A stretch of 64,000 bases of DNA, taken from contig JBJLGL010000009.1 in the NCBI GenBank assembly GCA_045564915.1, positions 248,001 to 312,000 of the forward strand. The letters run 5' to 3'. Every line of letters begins with the position of its first letter. The stretch's first letter is position 1. Positions 33,273-42,137 of this stretch are shown here, piece after piece. The stretch is from JAQWRV01 sp045564915 (lineage in GTDB: Bacteria > Pseudomonadota > Alphaproteobacteria > Rhodospirillales > Rhodospirillaceae). Both the position numbers and the translations under genes were made by a program. The notes below the pieces were generated by a model. It searched no databases. It had not been told where the DNA came from and saw nothing but the letters and a program-made list of their open reading frames with translations.

Positions 33273-35213
33273 ATGACCGATCACACAGTCATTGATGTTC
33301 CGGAGGCGTGGACTAAAACAACGCTAGTGACGGAATCCAAGTACCAAGAGATGTATAAGAAGTCTATTTCTGATCCAGATAGTTTCTGGCGCGAATATGG
33401 CCAGATCGTTGATTGGATAAGGCCATATACAAAGGTCAAGTCAGTAAGCTATGGCCCCGATGACGTGGCAATTAAATGGTATGAAGATGGTACGCTAAAT
33501 GCTTGTTACAACTGTCTCGATCGGCATCTCGATACTATAGGTCATGAAACAGCTATAATCTGGGAAGGCGATGAACCTACTCAGCACAAGAAAATCACGT
33601 ATGCCCAACTACAGGAACAAGTGTGCCGCCTTGCCAATGCACTGAAAGCCTTAAACGTTACTAAGGGAGACCGAATATGTATCTATATGCCGATGATTGT
33701 CGAGGCTACTGTCGCTATGCTCGCGTGTGCTCGGATTGGCGCAGTGCATTCAGTTGTCTTTGGTGGATTTGCACCTCAATCTTTAGCAGACCGTATAGTT
33801 GACTGTGATGCAGAAGTAATAATAACAGCCGATGAAGGGGTGCGCGGCGGGAAAAAGATTCCCCTCAAAGGCAACGTGGATAAAGCTCTCAAACAATGCC
33901 CCAATGTGCGCCATGTCGTAGTGGTCGCGCGCACTGATGTTGGCGTTCCAATGCAAACCCAACGTGACGTGTGGTATCACGACATCTGCGAAGTAGCTAG
34001 CACCTGGTGTGAACCGGAGGAGATGAATGCGGAGGATCCACTTTTTATCCTTTATACATCTGGTTCTACCGGCAAGCCGAAAGGTGTGCTTCATACCACC
34101 GGCGGCTACATGGTCTATGCCGCTATGACTCATAAATATGTGTTCAATTACGATACTCGGCAAGTTTACTGGTGTACGGCAGATGTAGGCTGGGTTACCG
34201 GACACACATATATAGTTTATGGACCGTTAGCCAATGGGGCCATCACTCTTATGTTTGAGGGTGTCCCTAACTACCCCAACTCAAGCCGGGTCTGGGATGT
34301 GGTTGATAAGCACGGAGTGAACATTTTTTATACGGCACCGACTGCCTTGCGCGCTCTAATGCGGGAAGGTGACGAATTAGTGACAAAAACTTCGCGTAAG
34401 ACTCTACGTTTGCTTGGTTCGGTAGGAGAGCCAATAAACCCTGAAGCCTGGCTTTGGTATCATCGCGTAGTTGGCAATTCTCACTGCCCTATAGTTGACA
34501 CCTGGTGGCAGACAGAGACCGGGGGCATTCTCATTTCGCCATTACCTGGTGTGACCAAATTAAAGCCGGGCTCAGCCACCCGGCCCTTCTTTGGTATCCA
34601 GCCCTGCCTGATGGATGCAGAAGGCAATACTCTTGAAGGCCCAGCCGAAGGCTACCTCTGTATTAAAGACTCCTGGCCAGGCCAGATGCGCACGGTTTAT
34701 GGAGACCATAAGAGATTTATTGATACATATTTCAGACAGTACCCCGGTTTGTACTTTTCCGGTGATGGTTGTAGGCGAGATGAAGACGGTTACTATTGGA
34801 TTACCGGGAGAGTTGATGACGTGCTAAATGTCTCAGGCCATAGAATGGGAACGGCCGAAGTAGAAAGCTCCTTGGTCGAGCACAAGAGTGTTGCTGAGGC
34901 AGCGGTAGTCGGATTTTCCCATGATATTAAGGGTCAAGGCATATATGCCTATGTAACGCTAATGGAAGGCGTAGAGCCTACTTCTGAACTCCATGATGAA
35001 CTCATTGACTGGGTACGAAATGACATTGGTCCCATAGCTAAACCAGATCACTTGCAATGGGCTCCGGGCCTCCCGAAAACTCGTTCCGGTAAAATTATGC
35101 GGCGCATTTTGCGAAAGATTGCTGAAGGCGAAGTAGGGTCTCTGGGGGACACATCAACACTTGCTGATCCTAGTGTGGTCGACGACCTAGTCACCAACCG
35201 CGCATCGGCATGA
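33273..35213 (+). CDS. acs: Acetyl-coenzyme A synthetase
   Basis: Activates acetate to acetyl-CoA via acetyl-AMP. 646 aa, the normal length. Adenylation motifs: LYTSGSTGKPKGVLHTTGGY (about aa 260-280), DTWWQTETGGILISPLPG (about 409-426), YFSGDGCRRDEDGYYWITGRVDDV, and the acetylation-site lysine in TRSGKIMRRILRKIA (about 605-619). Pairing with a YciI gene nearby is common in Alphaproteobacteria. The gene ends in a hairpin-bearing gap facing a minus-strand TPR gene. Confidence 0.96.
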   Translation: MTDHTVIDVPEAWTKTTLVTESKYQEMYKKSISDPDSFWREYGQIVDWIRPYTKVKSVSYGPDDVAIKWYEDGTLNACYNCLDRHLDTIGHETAIIWEGDEPTQHKKITYAQLQEQVCRLANALKALNVTKGDRICIYMPMIVEATVAMLACARIGAVHSVVFGGFAPQSLADRIVDCDAEVIITADEGVRGGKKIPLKGNVDKALKQCPNVRHVVVVARTDVGVPMQTQRDVWYHDICEVASTWCEPEEMNAEDPLFILYTSGSTGKPKGVLHTTGGYMVYAAMTHKYVFNYDTRQVYWCTADVGWVTGHTYIVYGPLANGAITLMFEGVPNYPNSSRVWDVVDKHGVNIFYTAPTALRALMREGDELVTKTSRKTLRLLGSVGEPINPEAWLWYHRVVGNSHCPIVDTWWQTETGGILISPLPGVTKLKPGSATRPFFGIQPCLMDAEGNTLEGPAEGYLCIKDSWPGQMRTVYGDHKRFIDTYFRQYPGLYFSGDGCRRDEDGYYWITGRVDDVLNVSGHRMGTAEVESSLVEHKSVAEAAVVGFSHDIKGQGIYAYVTLMEGVEPTSELHDELIDWVRNDIGPIAKPDHLQWAPGLPKTRSGKIMRRILRKIAEGEVGSLGDTSTLADPSVVDDLVTNRASA

Positions 35214-35297
35214 ACCTCTATTCGTCCACGTTTGCTTGGAGGAAGGCAGACATAACCTCATCCATGTAGCAATTGTCCCATGCCTGAGGCCCAGGCT

Positions 35298-35325
35298 ATG
35301 GAGCAAAATGTGGTTTTCGCTCCAT
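35298..35325. terminator. Hairpin between convergent acs and TPR genes
   Basis: ATGGAGC/GCTCCAT (7 bp) encloses AAAA/TTTT around TGTGG with one bulged C. It lies 85 bp after acs and 8 bp after the stop of the TPR gene. On the plus strand it is followed by ATTTAATT, only a poor U-run; on the minus strand a small GCCTG/CAGGC hairpin (35282-35296) follows. A shared transcription end is plausible but not firm. Confidence 0.45.
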
Positions 35326-35332
35326 ATTTAAT

Positions 35333-36697
35333 TCAGGATCCTTGGTCAGCTAACCAGCGTTCTATCCAATCCACCTCGGCATCAACGATGGTGACGTACC
35401 TTTCAATATTAAGCTCTGTGAAGACTTCACCAGCCTGTCTGAAAGCGTCCGCAGCTCTGATAAGTACTGCTTTACTGCCAGAGCACGCGCCTTTCTCCTT
35501 AAGTGCAGCACCGAGATTGGCAAAAGTAGCAGCCCAAACCATAGGTGCTTTTGTCCGCGGACAGACGCTGGCTATTGAAAGGAAGATATTGATAGCTCTG
35601 TCATAAAGGCCGGGTTCTTGTTTTAATTTTCCCATAGTTAGAAGCAGTCCTCCCAAAGAATTTTGAATATGTGCCCAGCGCACGGGGTAAGCTGTTAGTG
35701 TCCATATTCGCGTAGCGTCTGTCATTGCATTTGCAGCCTGCTGTAACAGGTCAATATTATCATCGGCGAGCGCAAGCCCATGTAGAGCTAGACCTAAGCG
35801 CACATTCAGAGCTGCCCAGTTGTCCGGAAACTCAATGCGGTCGATCATGCTGACAGCAGTGCGATAGTAGTCAACGGTCTTCGCTGGTAACGTCGTTCCT
35901 AATTTATAATCCCCGATCACAGACATCGCATCAGCGATACGCGCGCCGATTATTGCTTCCTCATGTGGTGGAAAGGCATCCTGGCCTACCATGAGTGTGG
36001 CCTGGCTCAATGATACCGATTTCTCAAGAGTTTTTATATCACCTCTTGATGAGCCCTGCAGCAGAAGGATCGCTGCATATGCGCTCAGGGCCGTAGCGCC
36101 TTCCGCAACGGTACCGCTCCGATCGTCTTCGGTTAGGCTGCTGACTGAATCCATCAAAGGATCAAGCAGTGCCCTACGCACACGATACTGTGCACCTGTT
36201 TCCAAATCAGCGATTGCTAATGCACACGCAAATACTAAATCGCTATAGTTGTCGGGGAATAGGGCGGGGACTTCCAGCCGATCTATAGCCGTCCAAGTGG
36301 CCGCCCCAGGCTGAACTGATACAGACTTGCTCAGAAAACGCAGTCGCCAGCTGCCTGAATTAGCGGTATCTCCCCAGATAAGTAGATCGGCTTTATGTCT
36401 TTCCAACCAAGCCCTGCCCAGGTCGACAGCCATGGAGAGCGAAGAAGGTAAAAACGTATCTGCTCGGGATGATGTTAGGGCTCGATCGAGCACCTCAATA
36501 TTAATACCGAGACGGCCAGAAAGCCGGGTAGCAATGTGTTGGGCAGAACGGCCAGAGGAGTCTCCCGCCATGGGGCAGATCAGAAGAGTGAGGGGTTCAA
36601 CAGCATAAAAAACCTCTTCTGGATCGTTAAGATCTAGACCTACCTCGTCGTCATTAGGCTGCCCTTTCAGGCGGTCAATAAACGCAGTTAAGAGCAT
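35333..36697 (-). CDS. TPR-like helical repeat protein of unknown function
   Basis: 454 aa, no signal peptide or membrane segment seen. The N-terminal ~130 residues are alpha/beta in character (LTLLICPMAGDSSGR, ADLLIWGDTANSGSWRLRFL) and resemble the N-terminal domain of other alphaproteobacterial TPR proteins of unknown role. The rest is helical and Ala/Leu-rich, with TPR-like helix pairs (NWAALNVRLGLALHGLA, AHIQNSLGGLLLTMGK, ATFANLGAALKEKGAC). I cannot name a partner. It lies downstream of the SDHAF4-family gene on the same strand with a 118-bp gap. Confidence 0.7.
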   Translation of the reverse strand: MLLTAFIDRLKGQPNDDEVGLDLNDPEEVFYAVEPLTLLICPMAGDSSGRSAQHIATRLSGRLGINIEVLDRALTSSRADTFLPSSLSMAVDLGRAWLERHKADLLIWGDTANSGSWRLRFLSKSVSVQPGAATWTAIDRLEVPALFPDNYSDLVFACALAIADLETGAQYRVRRALLDPLMDSVSSLTEDDRSGTVAEGATALSAYAAILLLQGSSRGDIKTLEKSVSLSQATLMVGQDAFPPHEEAIIGARIADAMSVIGDYKLGTTLPAKTVDYYRTAVSMIDRIEFPDNWAALNVRLGLALHGLALADDNIDLLQQAANAMTDATRIWTLTAYPVRWAHIQNSLGGLLLTMGKLKQEPGLYDRAINIFLSIASVCPRTKAPMVWAATFANLGAALKEKGACSGSKAVLIRAADAFRQAGEVFTELNIERYVTIVDAEVDWIERWLADQGS

Positions 36698-36815
36698 AGT
36701 CTATTTTTTACCACCTAACCTAATAGCCTATCACAGCCAGGTTCGTTCATTATGCAACAGGGTTAGAGCAAGGTCTTTAAGGAAGGGTTTATGATGTGAG
36801 GGCAAATGAAAATCC

Positions 36816-37016
36816 CTAGAAATCAGAGCAGCGCCCCTTTTGCTCCCAATCTCCAAAACGGGTAGGCTCCGGTCCTTTAGGGCCACCCACTTCAGCATTC
36901 TCAATATTATTCTGTGAATCTGGAATGACAGAGCGTTTTGAGGCCGGGGCCTTAGGCGTTTCTGAATCAGGATCAGAATTTTCTACAGATGTCTTTGGCA
37001 CTGAACTTCCCATCAC
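36816..37016 (-). CDS. SDHAF4/DUF1674 family protein
   Basis: 66-aa protein whose C-terminus carries the full family signature, GGPKGPEPTRFGDWEQKGRC followed by SDF. In mitochondria SDHAF4 binds the flavinylated SDHA subunit of succinate dehydrogenase and aids its assembly; bacterial DUF1674 proteins are the presumed ancestors. The N-terminal half is polar and probably disordered. The start is GTG 37016 or the adjacent ATG 37013. No sdh gene is in the window; a soluble fumarate-reductase-like flavoprotein gene lies 240 bp upstream, though a link is speculative. Confidence 0.85.
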   Translation of the reverse strand: MMGSSVPKTSVENSDPDSETPKAPASKRSVIPDSQNNIENAEVGGPKGPEPTRFGDWEQKGRCSDF

Positions 37017-37257
37017 GCTAACGAGTTGCGCTAAAGCCTATACATTCATACAGCTAAAGTAACAACAGGATAAGAGCCACAAATAGAAACGCCTAGAGTT
37101 GGCCCTTCTCGCAGCAATGAATACTTTGGGGAGCTGGATGAGATACCTAAATGTTAAGAGCAAGCAAAAAATACTGTAGGCTTTGGTCCAATTGCTACGA
37201 GCTATAGACGCAAACAGCTGTGAGGTTAAGGTGCTGCTCACCTGCAGGCTAGATATC

Positions 37258-38679
37258 CTAATCCAGGGGCAGTAGCCGCTCCCCGAGCATGCGGCCAAAG
37301 GTAAGTGCGGGTGTAACTAGCATGCCGCCGCAGAAGGAACTGCCCATCATGGCTCCCTGGCCAAGAGATTCACCGGCAGCGTAAAGTCCCGGAATTGCTG
37401 AGCCATTCTCTCGTACCACCTCTAATTTCTCATTTACTTTCAAACCAACGGTGCTGGAAACTGAAAAGGCCTGAGACCGGATAGCAAAAAAAGGTGCCGC
37501 GGTTACGCCACGCGGCATGTGTCGACGACCCAAAACATCTTCATTCTTAGCTTGCCCAGCATTGAATGCTGAAATAGTTTCTACTAAAGCACCTGTTGGC
37601 AGCCCAGCCTTCTCCGATAGCTCTTCGATAGTGTCAGCTACATAAAACATGGGTTCGCCGTTTTTCGCTGCCTCTTTGATTTTCTCTGGGCTGAAATCTG
37701 CGAATAACGGGGGCGCTTCTTTGAGTGTCACCGCATCAAACAATATCCAGTGGCGCAGGTCTGGCTGGTCCTGAATTGTATGCTCGCGTATATCGACACT
37801 AGGTTCATCCTCACGCATGAATCGCTTGCCGTGAGCATTAACATAGATCTCCCAAGGCATCCGCCGTTCTGGCCAGTGAATCTGACGACAACGCACTTTG
37901 CTGGGAACATCATAGCTCTGCATAACAACACCAAAACTAGTAAGGTAGTTTTCATGGCCTTGTGAGGCACCACCTGCGGATAGCCCTAAAGTAAGCCCGT
38001 CACCAACACAGTAGGGATAAGAGTGCTCACCATATGCTGGGTGGCCACTGAGCTCTTCGTACATGGTACCATTAGCTACATAGCCACCAGCTGTGATAAG
38101 CACGACACCAGCATTATATACCTCATCTGTCTCACCATTAGTGCTGGCAATGACGCCGGTGACAGAGCCATCGTGCTCCTGAGTGATCTTAGTCACGCGC
38201 GTATTAAGCTTTAGAGTAACCTGGCCGCTTGCTACGACGTTGTCGAATAGAGGTCTGAGCACGGCTAGGATTGATTCACCCTTATCTTCACCCCAAACAT
38301 AACGCTTCACGCTGTAAGGCTCATGCGCTTGACCTTTAACTGGGTGATTAGGTAAAGGCTTAAAGTTAATGGTCTCAAGCCAGTCCAAAGTCTCTGCTGC
38401 ATGGTCGACAGCCATGCCCGCCAAAGCCCTGTCCGCAGTATTCTTGGAAATGCGCATGATGTCTTCTATATGCATCGCTGGGGAATCGTCGATACCCTGT
38501 TCCTTTTGAAGCCGCGTTCCTGCCGCACTCATTTGCCCAGAACTCAAATGGAGTGTCCCTCCAATTTCTGGCGCTGATTCAAGTAATAGAATTTTGTCAC
38601 TGCGTTCAGCAGAAAAAATGGCTGCCGGCAGGCCTGCTGTGCCAGCGCCGATTATAATAACGTCCCAGTAATTACCCAT
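37258..38679 (-). CDS. FAD-dependent dehydrogenase, fumarate reductase/3-oxosteroid dehydrogenase-like
   Basis: Soluble flavoprotein of 473 aa in the FAD_binding_2 group, which includes fumarate reductase flavoproteins, 3-ketosteroid dehydrogenases and tricarballylate dehydrogenase. N-terminal dinucleotide-binding motif DVIIIGAGTAGLPAAIFSA and E at LLLESAPEIGGT; the C-terminal FAD block is GLYAAGESLGQGAMMGSSFCGG. The substrate domain has GHPAYGEHSYPYCVGDGLTLG. The ATG has AGGTGAG upstream. It is divergent from the two alpha/beta hydrolase genes across 150 bp, which suggests one catabolic unit. Substrate unknown. The 240 bp after it to the SDHAF4 gene hold nothing convincing. Confidence 0.83.
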   Translation of the reverse strand: MGNYWDVIIIGAGTAGLPAAIFSAERSDKILLLESAPEIGGTLHLSSGQMSAAGTRLQKEQGIDDSPAMHIEDIMRISKNTADRALAGMAVDHAAETLDWLETINFKPLPNHPVKGQAHEPYSVKRYVWGEDKGESILAVLRPLFDNVVASGQVTLKLNTRVTKITQEHDGSVTGVIASTNGETDEVYNAGVVLITAGGYVANGTMYEELSGHPAYGEHSYPYCVGDGLTLGLSAGGASQGHENYLTSFGVVMQSYDVPSKVRCRQIHWPERRMPWEIYVNAHGKRFMREDEPSVDIREHTIQDQPDLRHWILFDAVTLKEAPPLFADFSPEKIKEAAKNGEPMFYVADTIEELSEKAGLPTGALVETISAFNAGQAKNEDVLGRRHMPRGVTAAPFFAIRSQAFSVSSTVGLKVNEKLEVVRENGSAIPGLYAAGESLGQGAMMGSSFCGGMLVTPALTFGRMLGERLLPLD

Positions 38680-38829
38680 GCTATCTCACCTTTTCACTCT
38701 TATCGCGCCTATCATAACGCCTAAAATGCTTCAGTCACGGGACTATGATGGAATGATGACTGCCCACAAGATGGCGGGTGGCAGCGGTTTAGTCTTGACC
38801 TTCAGAGCCCAGCGGCAGACGGTCTACCA

Positions 38830-39666
38830 ATGACTATATCCGTACCAGTGAGGCGTACCTATGTAGATGGTCGTTTTGGCCAAATACACCTTCGTGTTGC
38901 CACACCAGCACAAGATGTTTCCCCAACAGAGAAAACACCAGATAAATTACCATTAATGTGCTTTCATATGAGCCCCAACTCCGGGCGTATTTATGAAAAA
39001 TTCCTCGGACACATGGGGACCGATCGTCTGGCAGTAGCACCAGACACTCCAGGCTTCGGTGATTCCGATCCGCCACAGACGCAGCCCTCAATCTCTGATT
39101 ATTCAAGTGCCATGGTAGATGTTATGGATGCCCTTAATCTCCCTAAAGTCGACATAATGGGCTATCACACAGGGTCGGAAACATGCGTTGAATTGGCTCT
39201 ACGGCAGCCCAATCGGGTTCGAAAACTGATACTGACTTCGGTCCCCATTTTTTCGGATGAAGAGCTCCAGGGTTTCCGCGATCATTATGCACATGAACCG
39301 ATGAGCGAAGATGGAAGTCACCTAGCGGAAAAATGGAAGGGGCACTTATTTTGGGCTGGACCAGGATACACCATGGACCTCGTGGGCAAGCAGTTTGCAG
39401 ATGCTTTAAGACGGCCCGACATTTCCTGGTGGGGTCATAACGCTGCCTTCAACTTTCCCATGGGGGAAAAGATTAAGAAGGTCACTCAACCTATCTTGGC
39501 ACTTAATCCTAATGATGATCTGGTAGAGCAGACTAGGCGTGCTAATGGTATCATGCAGAATGGTATGATACGAGAGTTGCCAGACTGGGGGCATGGCTGT
39601 CTTGATCTCCACACTGATGCAATCAGTACACTTATCCGCTCTTTTCTCGATGGATCAGATTTATGA
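38830..39666 (+). CDS. Alpha/beta hydrolase with GxHxG in place of GxSxG (copy 1)
   Basis: 278-aa alpha/beta-hydrolase fold protein. The oxyanion-side motif reads CFHMSPNSGRIYEKFL and the usual PGFGDSDPP is intact. At the nucleophile elbow the sequence is IMGYHTGSETC: the residue that should be Ser is His. The acid (ALNPNDDL) and catalytic His (PDWGHGCLDLH) positions look conserved. The protein may be an atypical lyase or hydrolase, or may not be catalytic in the usual way. The next gene is a paralog starting inside this stop codon (ATGA overlap). Confidence 0.85.
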   Translation: MTISVPVRRTYVDGRFGQIHLRVATPAQDVSPTEKTPDKLPLMCFHMSPNSGRIYEKFLGHMGTDRLAVAPDTPGFGDSDPPQTQPSISDYSSAMVDVMDALNLPKVDIMGYHTGSETCVELALRQPNRVRKLILTSVPIFSDEELQGFRDHYAHEPMSEDGSHLAEKWKGHLFWAGPGYTMDLVGKQFADALRRPDISWWGHNAAFNFPMGEKIKKVTQPILALNPNDDLVEQTRRANGIMQNGMIRELPDWGHGCLDLHTDAISTLIRSFLDGSDL

Positions 39667-40475
39667 ATCCGGCGCTAATACAAAGGGGGTATGCTGACGG
39701 ACGGTTTGGGCAAATCCATTACCGTATCGCTAAACCGGATATTGATACAGGCAAACGCCCGCTCTTGTGTTTTCACATGAGTCCCTACTCTAGCATAATC
39801 TATGAGCGCTTCTTGGGTGAGGTGGGCAAGGACCGTGTAGGCATAGCCATGGACACGCCTGGCTTCGGAAATTCTGATCCGCCACCAAAGCAGCCGGCCA
39901 TTGAAGATTATGCAGGCGTGGCTACAGACTTATTAGATATGATGGGCATCGTGTCCGCTGATGTCATGGGCTATCACACCGGCTCCAAGGTGGCGGTCCA
40001 GGTAGCTATCGACAATCCCAATCGTATTCATCGTGTGGTAATGGTCTCAGCACCCATCTACACGGAGGAAGACTTGATCGAAGTCAAAAGACTCTATGGT
40101 CAAGAACCTCTAACAGCAGACGGGTCCCATCTCCAGAGTTGGTGGCAGTCCGCTGTGCGTTGGAGTATGGCAGGCCGTTCGCTTGAAGATATTGGCCAGG
40201 TGTTTTGGGCCCGGGTTTTGAATCCTGCGATCTCATGGTGGGGGCATGCCGCAGCCTTTGCCTATGACAGTAAGGCAGCGATACCAAGAGTGATGCAACC
40301 TATCAAAGTGCTTAATCCTGAGGATGATGTCTGGGAGCGAACACCCCGTGCTAAAGACCTGTTCTCCAACCCTATAAGCCACATTCATAACCTGCCAGGT
40401 TGGAGCCATGGGTTTCTGGACCTTAAGACACAAGAAACGGTTGCTCTAATCACTGAATTTCTCGATGCGGACTAG
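39663..40475 (+). CDS. Alpha/beta hydrolase with GxHxG in place of GxSxG (copy 2)
   Basis: 270-aa paralog of the preceding gene, aligning along its whole length by eye (FGQIHYRIAKP, CFHMSPYSSIIYERFLG, DTPGFGNSDPPPKQP, VMGYHTGSKVAVQVA, ISWWGHAAAFAYDSK). It also has His at the nucleophile position, with Asp (VLNPEDDVWERT) and His (PGWSHGFLDLK) kept. Four-nt overlap with copy 1 suggests stoichiometric expression or a heteromer. Substrate unknown. Confidence 0.85.
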   Translation: MNPALIQRGYADGRFGQIHYRIAKPDIDTGKRPLLCFHMSPYSSIIYERFLGEVGKDRVGIAMDTPGFGNSDPPPKQPAIEDYAGVATDLLDMMGIVSADVMGYHTGSKVAVQVAIDNPNRIHRVVMVSAPIYTEEDLIEVKRLYGQEPLTADGSHLQSWWQSAVRWSMAGRSLEDIGQVFWARVLNPAISWWGHAAAFAYDSKAAIPRVMQPIKVLNPEDDVWERTPRAKDLFSNPISHIHNLPGWSHGFLDLKTQETVALITEFLDAD

Positions 40476-40820
40476 GTTTAGTAAAATTATTTTAGCACTT
40501 GCTGGTTCGTTTGTTTGGTTGCACTCAACTTGTGCCAAGCTGCTCTTGGTCCGCGACGAATTCTCAAATCGGCTACAAAGCAAGAAAAATTTTCTGGCGG
40601 GCGCGACCGGCTTAAACAGCAGACAGGTGTCGCGCCAAGCACGTGGCTTGGGTGTGCAAGCTATGACCCATAATGTTGAACCGGCGAGAGTCATTGGTAT
40701 AGCTGATCATTTTGATGCGGCGGATAAGATTTTCCTATCAACCAATGTTAAAAGCGTGTTGTCTAATTCATGACTTCCAAGCGGTGTAAAGCTGTAATTC
40801 AAGGTTAAATTTCACTCCGA
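40476..40820. other. 345-bp stretch with one doubtful small ORF
   Basis: A 102-codon plus-strand frame (40465-40773) starts 11 nt inside the hydrolase gene. Its first 24 residues look like a weak signal peptide (KIILALAGSFVWLHSTCA), but no ribosome-binding site precedes it and the rest matches no family I know. A minus-strand frame (40446-40694) overlaps it. No convincing terminator or promoter was found. I treat it as non-coding unless homologs appear. Confidence 0.3.
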
Positions 40821-42137
40821 ATGACTTCTTCATCTGACACCAAGGCAAGGTCTGACTCAGCTTCTTCTCGTGCCGTTGCGTTAGCGCTGCTCAGTGGTGT
40901 TCTGCGTGATGGGAAACCTGTTGACAGCCGATTCCAAAAAGTCGCTGGAACTTTGCAATCGCGTGATAGGGCCTTTGTTCGTCTGCTGGTGGCTACTACT
41001 CTTCGCCACCTTGGTCAAATTGACGCTGTGCTTGGCCACTTTATTGTGCGGACTCCAGTTCCACCAGTTGAAGACTCTCTGCGGCTCGGTGCGGCACAGA
41101 TTCTATTTCTTGATACCGCGCCGCATGCTGCTGTTGACACATCTGTTGAGCTAGTTAAGCGGGTTCGCCAAGCAAAGATGACAGGCTTGGTGAATGCAGT
41201 GCTTCGTAAAGTAGTCAAGCAAGGCAAGAATCTTCTGCGGCAACAGGACGCTATACGCCTTTCCGCACCAAGTTGGTTGTGGGATGGTTGGGTCAAGGCA
41301 TATGGTAATCATGCAGCTAGGGCTATCGCTAAGGCACATTTGACCGAAGCGTCTTTGGATGTCTCTCTTAGAGACCCAGGTTCTATTGAGATGTGGGTGG
41401 AGGAGTTGAACGCTTTTATACTGCCCACCGGCTCTCTTCGCTGTGAGGTCTCAGGCCGCATTCAGGAACTTCCTGGTTTTGAGGAAGGGGCGTGGTGGGT
41501 TCAGGACGCTGCGGCGGCTTTACCAGCAAAGGTTCTACTGCAGGCATTGGGCGAAACAAAAGGCAAAACCGTGGCTGATTTCTGCTCAGCACCCGGGGGA
41601 AAAACGTTACAACTTGCCGCTGCAGGCTGTGCTGTAACGTCGATTGATAAATCAGAAGCTCGACTAAGCTTGCTGCAGGATAATCTAAAGCGTGTAGATC
41701 TTAAAGCGGAGGTAGTTAAAGAGGATATCTTGCATTGGACACCCAAGTGTATGTTTGATGCTGTGCTACTTGATGCACCATGTTCTGCAACGGGTACGTT
41801 GCGCCGCCATCCCGACCTTGGCTACATTAAATCAAGAAAAGAGATCCGGAAGCATCCCCATATTCAGGAGGCACTGCTTAGGAAAGCAGCTACCGCCGTT
41901 TATCCTGGCGGCAATATAGTCTACGCCGTGTGTTCTCTCGAACCAGATGAATGCGCAGCTGTTGTAGACTCGGTGGCGAATGAGGCTGGGCTGTCAAGGA
42001 TTCCTATCCATGCCAAATCGCTCGGCGCAAAGTCTGACTGGATAGATGAGGCAGGTGCGTTTAGGACGCTCCCAAGTTTTTGGCCAGATTACGGAGGCCT
42101 TGACGGTTTCTATATCGCCCTGCTTAAGAAAGTTTAG
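40821..42137 (+). CDS. rsmB: 16S rRNA (cytosine-C5)-methyltransferase RsmB
   Basis: Makes m5C967 of 16S rRNA. 438 aa. An N-terminal NusB-like domain (about aa 15-140, SRDRAFVRLLVATTLRHLGQIDAVL) is followed by the SAM-binding methyltransferase domain. Catalytic motifs: DFCSAPGGKTLQLAA (about 255-269), LDAPCSATGTLRRHPD with one conserved Cys (about 316-331), and VYAVCSLEPDE with the nucleophile Cys. The last 4 nt overlap the stop of the convergent phosphatase gene. Confidence 0.94.
   Translation: MTSSSDTKARSDSASSRAVALALLSGVLRDGKPVDSRFQKVAGTLQSRDRAFVRLLVATTLRHLGQIDAVLGHFIVRTPVPPVEDSLRLGAAQILFLDTAPHAAVDTSVELVKRVRQAKMTGLVNAVLRKVVKQGKNLLRQQDAIRLSAPSWLWDGWVKAYGNHAARAIAKAHLTEASLDVSLRDPGSIEMWVEELNAFILPTGSLRCEVSGRIQELPGFEEGAWWVQDAAAALPAKVLLQALGETKGKTVADFCSAPGGKTLQLAAAGCAVTSIDKSEARLSLLQDNLKRVDLKAEVVKEDILHWTPKCMFDAVLLDAPCSATGTLRRHPDLGYIKSRKEIRKHPHIQEALLRKAATAVYPGGNIVYAVCSLEPDECAAVVDSVANEAGLSRIPIHAKSLGAKSDWIDEAGAFRTLPSFWPDYGGLDGFYIALLKKV

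Noticed and set aside
33783..34205. 140-codon minus-strand ORF inside acs
   Set aside because: Antisense to a certain gene, no family features in the translation.
37038..37298. 86-codon minus-strand ORF with hydrophobic C-terminus
   Set aside because: It overlaps the end of the FAD dehydrogenase gene, has no ribosome-binding site and matches no family.
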